Source: Topomyia yanbarensis (taxonomy: Eukaryota; Arthropoda; Insecta; Diptera; Culicidae). Taken from it: a stretch of 64,000 nucleotides of DNA. The DNA lies in the NCBI RefSeq assembly GCF_030247195.1, contig NC_080672.1:378858166-378922165 (forward strand). The letters are read 5' to 3'. The position numbers and the translations under genes were made by a program. Shown here in pieces: positions 59,027 through 64,000 of the stretch. Under the pieces are notes generated by a model. That model did no database searches, was not told where the DNA came from, and saw only the letters and a program-made list of their open reading frames with translations. The stretch's first letter is position 1. Each line of letters opens with the position of its first letter.

Positions 59027-61200
59027 AAAAACTACAAGGGGCAGCCCTATGGGGTTGCACGAACTGTAGACGTAGGACTATACTACTTAATGTAAAATAT
59101 TTATTTTCTTAGTACTTAGTGTGTGGGAAAAACACCCGGACCGGTGAAGAAAAATCAAATTTTAGACAATATAATCACATCTCATGTATAGAACAAGCTT
59201 TCTAGTTGCTCTCAAACAGATCCTAAAAGTTCAAACACACATGGATAACCCCAAGTTTGTAGATGTATTTCGATGCCACAGGATTGTAAAATGGTTAATA
59301 TTACGTCATTCAATTCTTCCGTGACAATTTTTTTGCCTGCAAAATGCCCTGTGTGTATGCAAAGCTTATGATTTGTTGGGATATTAGCATCAGAGCTGCA
59401 AATTTTCAACAGGTAGTTTTGATCTTGAAGGAAAGACAAATCTCTAATCATGCCCTACTATGTTCAATTTGCAGTCTTTAGTTGGCATCATTCATTCAAA
59501 CAGCCGAGCTGCTCAATCATTTTCCAATCATTTTCAATTTCATCGACCCTGTGAATATCACTCTACTTGGGTATCGACTAGGTTTTTCAAGCGAAACTAC
59601 TCTGAACATACTTCTTGCTGTTCATGTAAGCTTGAAAACGCATAACATTCCAACATTTGACCTAAACTGGCATCTACAGAGCACATGACAACTTTGGTTA
59701 GTGAATTAAAAAGCATCAATTTGAAATGAAGACGACGGTTTGGTCATGAAAATCCTGCCAACTTGAAAGCGAATGATTAAGGGAGGCTTTGATTTTGAAT
59801 CACAGTTGGGGTTGAATTGAACTAGAAGTTGGCATTTGAAAATGAAAATTTGCATCACTGATTAGCATTGATCGGAAAATGCTTTCCAACACTGCGCATT
59901 GCATACATACAGAACATTTTGCAGGTCACCAGAAGTTGTTCATTTTACCACCGCCACATGTTCATTTTACCCACTCGCTATACACATGTCTCATTTTTTG
60001 ACATGTTTAAAAATCAAGATTCATGTTTGAAAAAAATGTGTTCATGACGAAGTATTTTTACCAGATATGTACAAAACATGTCTAACAAGAAACATAAGGT
60101 GATTGTAATATCTCATTCACTTATTAGTTAGAAAATAATGAGTTTGCTTAACGTGTTCATTTTACCGCCAGTTCCCCTACCTACCAACACATTCGCCCCA
60201 ATCATTGAACTCAAAATTACAATGCAAAATGAGTCAACGCTGATGATGATGGCTAGAGCGAAAGAGACAACTAGTACCACCACGACCCTATTAGCACATT
60301 TCACCAAAATTCCACGCGGCCTTTCCCGATTGAAAGGAACGGCCGCGCTTAGCCCATCTGTCATAATATCGTGATTTTGCATAGCGAAGGGCTGAATGAT
60401 AACACATTTTATTCCAAAAAAAACAGCCCTGCGTTATGCAACACTTTGTGCAGGTTGATTATACCAGTTGCAAGTGGGGCCAAATTCACCAAGTTCCGTA
60501 AAATTCCTTTTAAATTACAGAATTGATAAAATTGCTTAGATGAGCTAAACTAATTAATCAAATCCTGTTTTAAAACTGTCCTTGCGTTTAAACCAAAATG
60601 GGAAGCTTATTACTACCACTACATTACTTAATTTCAAGCGCAAACAGCAAATACATGTGCTAGTTAAACCAAAAATTTACTGGCAACATTACAGCGGCAT
60701 TTAGGAAGCAGTTGGAGCAATCGCCTGTTGGACGACACAGGGTAGCGTCCCTCCACAGCCAGTGTAACGGACTTCTAGCTCAGCTACACTGGCTGTAAAA
60801 AACACAGCGCAGCGATCTGCTTCGCCAGCCGTTCAACAGGGAACTGAGCGTGTCTGGCCAAGTCCGTTCTTTAAATAGTCGATGATGACGTCATTCACAG
60901 AAGCGTTGCGCGCTAGGTACACCAATTCGTCGTACAGGGCTTGGGAAGCGCTATCTTCTGTCTGTTAATGCGCGATATTTTGACAAGGTTGTATATTATT
61001 TATTTTTTTAATGCTATGATATCAAAAATCTTTGGGTTTATCTATTGGAATCTATTCTTTGAAGTATTTCGGGGCGATTTGTGCAAAAAAATTGAAAATT
61101 TATCGTGAGATGGCTGAATTATATGCGTTTAAAATTGGACCACTTTTCGTTACATACCATTTTTGTAGAATTTGCAGAGTGCACGCCCATCCTACGTCAA
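59027..61200 (-). repeat. 1.7-kb interspersed repeat, copy C, carrying a hAT MITE
   Basis: Same start (AAAAACTACAAGGGGCAG) and end (CCTACGTCA) as copies A and B; TG...CA core 59065-61199. It lacks about 20 bp near the right end and has more substitutions, so it is an older or independent copy. The minus-strand frame is shortened to 84 codons (60382-60128). The 12-bp hairpin stem and TATA-like block are intact. Confidence 0.75.
59391..59860. mobile_element. 470-bp hAT MITE with 8-bp duplication
   Basis: The left end CAGAGCTGCAAATTTTCA and the right end read inward, CAGTGATGCAAATTTTCA, match at 15 of 18 positions. The flanks are perfect 8-bp repeats ATTAGCAT (59383-59390 and 59861-59868). Copies A and B have a single ATTAGCAT or CAGCAT-type empty site here. 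This is a hAT signature. No transposase. Confidence 0.88.
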
Positions 61201-61299
61201 AATTCTAACTACTGCATATTTGGTATCAACTATGTTTATACCAACCTAATTCTCGCATCGAAACAAGATCAGACTCGAGCAAGCATAGCGAAATTTGTA

Positions 61300-61400
61300 C
61301 ATTGAATGTCATGTACGCAGCTCACCTGGGTTCGAATCCCAACCCCGCACACAAGAATAGAGATTTTTTATAGGAAAATTCCTAACCAGAATGAAGAATC
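61300..61400 (+). mobile_element. tRNA-derived SINE fragment
   Basis: Contains a perfect Pol III B box, GGTTCGAATCC (61329-61339), inside GCTCACCTGGGTTCGAATCC followed by CAACCCCGCAC. This phrase and the following ATTTTTTATAGGAAAATTCC resemble a SINE that I recall as common in culicids. No A box at proper spacing or cloverleaf is visible, so it is not a tRNA gene. Confidence 0.5.
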
Positions 61401-61409
61401 AAATTACCT

Positions 61410-61963
61410 TAAAATGTCCATATTCGAAACAAAAATATGATCAGACTTGTAAGGGTTAAACAATTAAGTGGTTTGATTAGAAGGCATGAGGTTGTCTTCA
61501 AATTTTGCCAATATGAAATCGATTTTTGTGATTTATTACATTTCCATTCTTCGAAAGCGCTGGATTAGTATCGAAAGTTATTATTGAAATCCTGCTTAGG
61601 GTTGCCACACCGGATTTTGCAGGCGAATTCCGTGTCTTCTTTCAGTGTAACCGTTTAAGTTACAAATGCAAATATAATGAGTGTCTGTGTTTGGGGAAAA
61701 ACCAATAAATGAAACGATAAGAAGTGAGTGGAAAAGCAGAGAATAGGTGATAGACAGGATATTTTAGAACCCTATTGGGCGAGTTTCTTTGGCTGTGGGG
61801 TGTAGGAAAATGTAGGAGAATTTGGTTGTCGGAGTTGGTAAAAAGAAGGTGGAAAATGAAAAGGAAGCGGAAAAGATGGAAAGTGGAACAAAGATAGGTT
61901 GGTGATGTGTTGGCGATGGGCGAGAAGCTCTCTTGGGTTTTGACCGTGGAAGAAGACACACCT
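61410..61963. other. No recognised feature; flank of the LTR element
   Basis: From 61640 the plus strand becomes strongly purine-rich (GGAAAATGAAAAGGAAGCGG and similar), giving pyrimidine-coded frames on the minus strand that are compositional artefacts. Immediate flank of the LTR is CACCT. Confidence 0.35.
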
Positions 61964-62654
61964 TGTTACGCTATTAAGTTGAAGTTGTTAGAAAATATTG
62001 GACGGTCTAACCGGCTTGGAAAGCCCCGATCACTGTGTGAATAACACCCGTTAAGAGAAAAGGATCGGCAAGTGCCTGTTTCGCCCTGACTGGTTTATCC
62101 AGTACGGCTAACCGTAAAGGAGTCATCCGACAGGCTGTCGTCGCGGGTCCGTGCTGCCTTGTGCAGTCCTTCATTCCGCCCGCTAATTACCAAGGACGAC
62201 CCCGTGGCCTGTGGGCCCGCTTAAGATCGCCATCATCAGAACGCCAAAGCAGAGAACAAAAGCCTAAGACGCCAAAGCTGAAAATCCATTGTTTCCCCAC
62301 TAATTTCCGACAACCTACCATCATCACGCCACCACGCCATCCGGAGACGAACCGACCAAAGAAGCAGCAGGAAAGGGTTCGAAGGAGTAGGAAGAAGAGA
62401 AGTGTAGAGAGTGTAGAAAACGTGAGTAAATTATATACTATCTTGTTAAACTCGTAGTAGGTTTCCTCCCTGAACCCAGATCCGAAATTCCCCCACAACA
62501 TAAGACGACCCTGGGACCCGAGGACCAAAAGAGGCCTTGCGTGCCCACCCCGGAACGCGTATACCAGGCGTTGGGGCTTTGAACCAGTTCCCTTCCGGAG
62601 CTGGTTAACATCATCCTCGGGGGCTGAGAGCAGCCGCGTCCCAAAACGGTAACA
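61964..62654 (+). mobile_element. 5' LTR of an LTR retrotransposon, 691 bp
   Basis: Begins TGTTAC and ends GTAACA, a perfect 6-bp terminal inverted repeat with TG/CA, directly followed by a primer-binding site. A TATA-like AATTATATAC near 62427 could start transcription. The 3' LTR lies outside the window, so LTR identity and target duplication cannot be checked here. Confidence 0.8.
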
Positions 62655-62656
62655 TT

Positions 62657-62667
62657 TGGCGCCCAAC
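62657..62667 (+). promoter_or_regulatory. Primer-binding site (tRNA-Lys type)
   Basis: TGGCGCCCAAC lies two bases after the LTR. It complements the 3' end of insect tRNA-Lys (GTTGGGCGCCA), the primer used by gypsy- and Osvaldo-like elements. Confidence 0.8.
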
Positions 62668-63102
62668 TAAAATTTGATTACGTTTCCTAGGAGAAGAAGA
62701 AATATTCGTAGAATATTTCTTCTTTCCAGTTGTGGGGGAGTTTTCGCGAATATTGCATTTTCCGCTCAAATTTAATTAGTTTTTTCCACGTGGTTGGTGT
62801 AAGTTAGAATAATTCCCCTGATATAGCTGGTGAATCCACAGCCATTAAGCTCGCGATCGCGTTAGTTAGCCTTCAAGGAAAAAAAACAGAAAGATTCTTT
62901 AAGAAATTTGGATCGAGTACCATTCGTATGTTTCTAACAGAGTAGATTGAGGTGATTCAAGTGCAAAAAAAACACAGGACTACTGGGGTTTCGGATAGTA
63001 CGACGTTCTTAGTTAGATCAACCCGCGTCACGCCCACCACCATTCAGACATTTATTCACTTGTGTTAACTTACTCGGTTGTGGCTTATAGTTATTAATCA
63101 AA
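62668..63102 (+). other. Untranslated leader of the LTR element
   Basis: 435 bp between the primer-binding site and the gag-like ATG, with no long frame; it would hold packaging signals. An inverted repeat AGAAGAAGAAATATTC / GAATATTTCTTCTTTCC (about 62693-62729) could fold into a stem. Confidence 0.5.
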
Positions 63103-64000
63103 ATGCCGAGATTTTCCGGACCAGATCTTTATTCGTTATACCGTACCATGCGCGTCGATCATCTTGCTCCGGGCGAGCTCGACTATGAGCTGCTCCTTCG
63201 CGATATAGTAATCCCCGACGATCAATCGCGGTGCAAACGTCGGCGTCGGTTGAGTCAGATCCTACGAGAAGAAAAAGCAGGTCATGAGTTCCTTATCCAC
63301 TACGATATAGATCCAGAGCTGGATCTCGAAGCTTGCAGGACAATTTACAACGAAATCGTCCAAATTCTATCCTCTCAAGACAATAACAGTCATCGTTGCA
63401 AAGCAAGATTGCTCCATTTGGGACATCGAATGGTCCTGATTAAAAATCATTGCAGTGAAGATGTGCAGGCAAGAAGTAAAGAAGAATATACAAAAGTTCT
63501 CCAACTGTTTTCCGAATATTTTTGGGATGCGCACGGTCTTTTTGCGGACGGAGATCAGTCCTCTAGCAGTGGCGATTCACAATCAGCTGCCACTGCACCG
63601 AGAAATAAAACTTTACCCGCTAAACTTGGGGCAATCCCAAAACATATAAAACCAAAATACGTTACTAAGGAAGATTTCACCTCTGCCATGAGAGAAATCG
63701 GGGACTTATTCAAAAACTTATCTAGCGAGTTGAAGGACTTGAAAGCGGATTTACGTCCAGTATCTCGTTCCACATCACCGCTACTAAAAGATAACGAAAT
63801 TTCAGACATTTTGCACGACACTCCATTGTCAGCATCCGCTGGTCATGGGAAAAATCGCTCGAGTAACAGAGTAGATTTTATCGACGGCGTACCGCGTCCT
63901 TCTCTCAGTTCAACCTGTATAGTAACTACCGCTGTGAGTCAGAGCATATCATTTCCCCCACTTAAACCAAAATGTAGCAGCGAATATGTTATTAATCAGC
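63103..64000 (+). CDS. Gag-like protein of LTR retrotransposon, N-terminal part
   Basis: An open frame of 299 codons from ATG 63103 runs off the window without a stop. It starts MPRFSGPDLYSLYRTMR; residues 1-160 look helical and capsid- or matrix-like, 160-190 are Ser/Ala-rich linker (about 163-174 SSSSGDSQSAAT), and about 198-225 has KPKYVTKEDFTSAMREIG followed by a coiled-coil-like DLFKNLSSELKDLKADL. No CCHC zinc knuckle is reached yet. Its position 436 bp after a tRNA-Lys primer-binding site identifies it as gag of an element of the Ty3/gypsy type, probably; clade not assignable without pol. No stops or frameshifts, so this copy may be young. Description only; function is particle assembly by family inference. 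Confidence 0.7.
   Translation, partial: MPRFSGPDLYSLYRTMRVDHLAPGELDYELLLRDIVIPDDQSRCKRRRRLSQILREEKAGHEFLIHYDIDPELDLEACRTIYNEIVQILSSQDNNSHRCKARLLHLGHRMVLIKNHCSEDVQARSKEEYTKVLQLFSEYFWDAHGLFADGDQSSSSGDSQSAATAPRNKTLPAKLGAIPKHIKPKYVTKEDFTSAMREIGDLFKNLSSELKDLKADLRPVSRSTSPLLKDNEISDILHDTPLSASAGHGKNRSSNRVDFIDGVPRPSLSSTCIVTTAVSQSISFPPLKPKCSSEYVINQ

Noticed and set aside
61312..61350. tRNA gene
   Set aside because: A perfect B box is present, but no A box at correct spacing or acceptor stem pairing; a SINE fragment is more likely.
61660..61961. Minus-strand Pro/Ser/Phe-rich frames of 99 and 65 codons
   Set aside because: They come from a purine-rich plus strand, a compositional effect.

Overview
This is eukaryotic DNA, AT-rich, intron-like and packed with transposable elements. 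The best fit is a culicine mosquito, probably Aedes. The basis is inference from content: a DD37E Tc1/mariner relic (a type described from mosquitoes), dispersed repeats of a style I associate with culicids, RNase H-bearing LINEs, very many short inverted-repeat elements with TA, TWA or 8-bp target duplications, and long noncoding stretches. There is no bacterial gene layout, operon or CRISPR array.

Only one host gene is well supported. Its first two coding exons lie on the minus strand at 24858-24645 and 24550-24437, joined by a 94-bp intron. They encode 109 residues with an octapeptide (HTIDAILGL) like those before homeodomains in Rx/Pax-type proteins. No further exon was found, so positions 1-24436 may be a giant intron of this gene. 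A second host-derived relic is a deleted histone H1 gene (about 55215-55521, minus), with histone-type 3' stem-loops at 55169-55184 and 53902-53917.

Layout. 1-2340: dispersed repeats, with a 713-bp foldback element inserted in one. 2760-2960: minisatellite. 3025-4747 and 7125-9169: two near-identical copies of a 1.7-kb repeat, separated by a decayed tandem repeat; the second carries a TA-flanked MITE. 9740-11000: repeat fragments and a foldback. 11450-13680: mostly unique. 13690-14225: R1-like LINE tail. 14328-15662: DD37E mariner pseudogene with an insertion. 16260-19078: repeat fragments and a 907-bp TA-flanked element. 19262-22640: LINE with RT, RNase H and zinc knuckle. 24437-25700: host exons and upstream region. 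26340-28850: repeats and a retroposon with a 22-bp target duplication. 29345-33703: a pure (TTTTATG)n array of about 620 units. 34031-38128: inverted-repeat elements. 40146-46761: a possible Helitron and several nested foldback elements. 48003-50826: Jockey/CR1-group LINE relic. 50827-53069: hAT-like candidate with two nested insertions. 53640-55560: histone remnants. 55560-58960: largely unique. 59027-61200: third copy of the 1.7-kb repeat, carrying a hAT MITE. 61964-64000: 5' part of an LTR retrotransposon with LTR, primer-binding site and an open gag-like frame running off the window.

The dominant structure is nested inverted repeats. Several insertions are proven within the window because an uninterrupted paralogue serves as the empty site. 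I see no single new enzymatic system. The most notable items are the 4.36-kb heptamer array, the promoter-bearing 1.7-kb repeat family, the two-exon octapeptide gene, the histone 3'-end relics and the LTR element.
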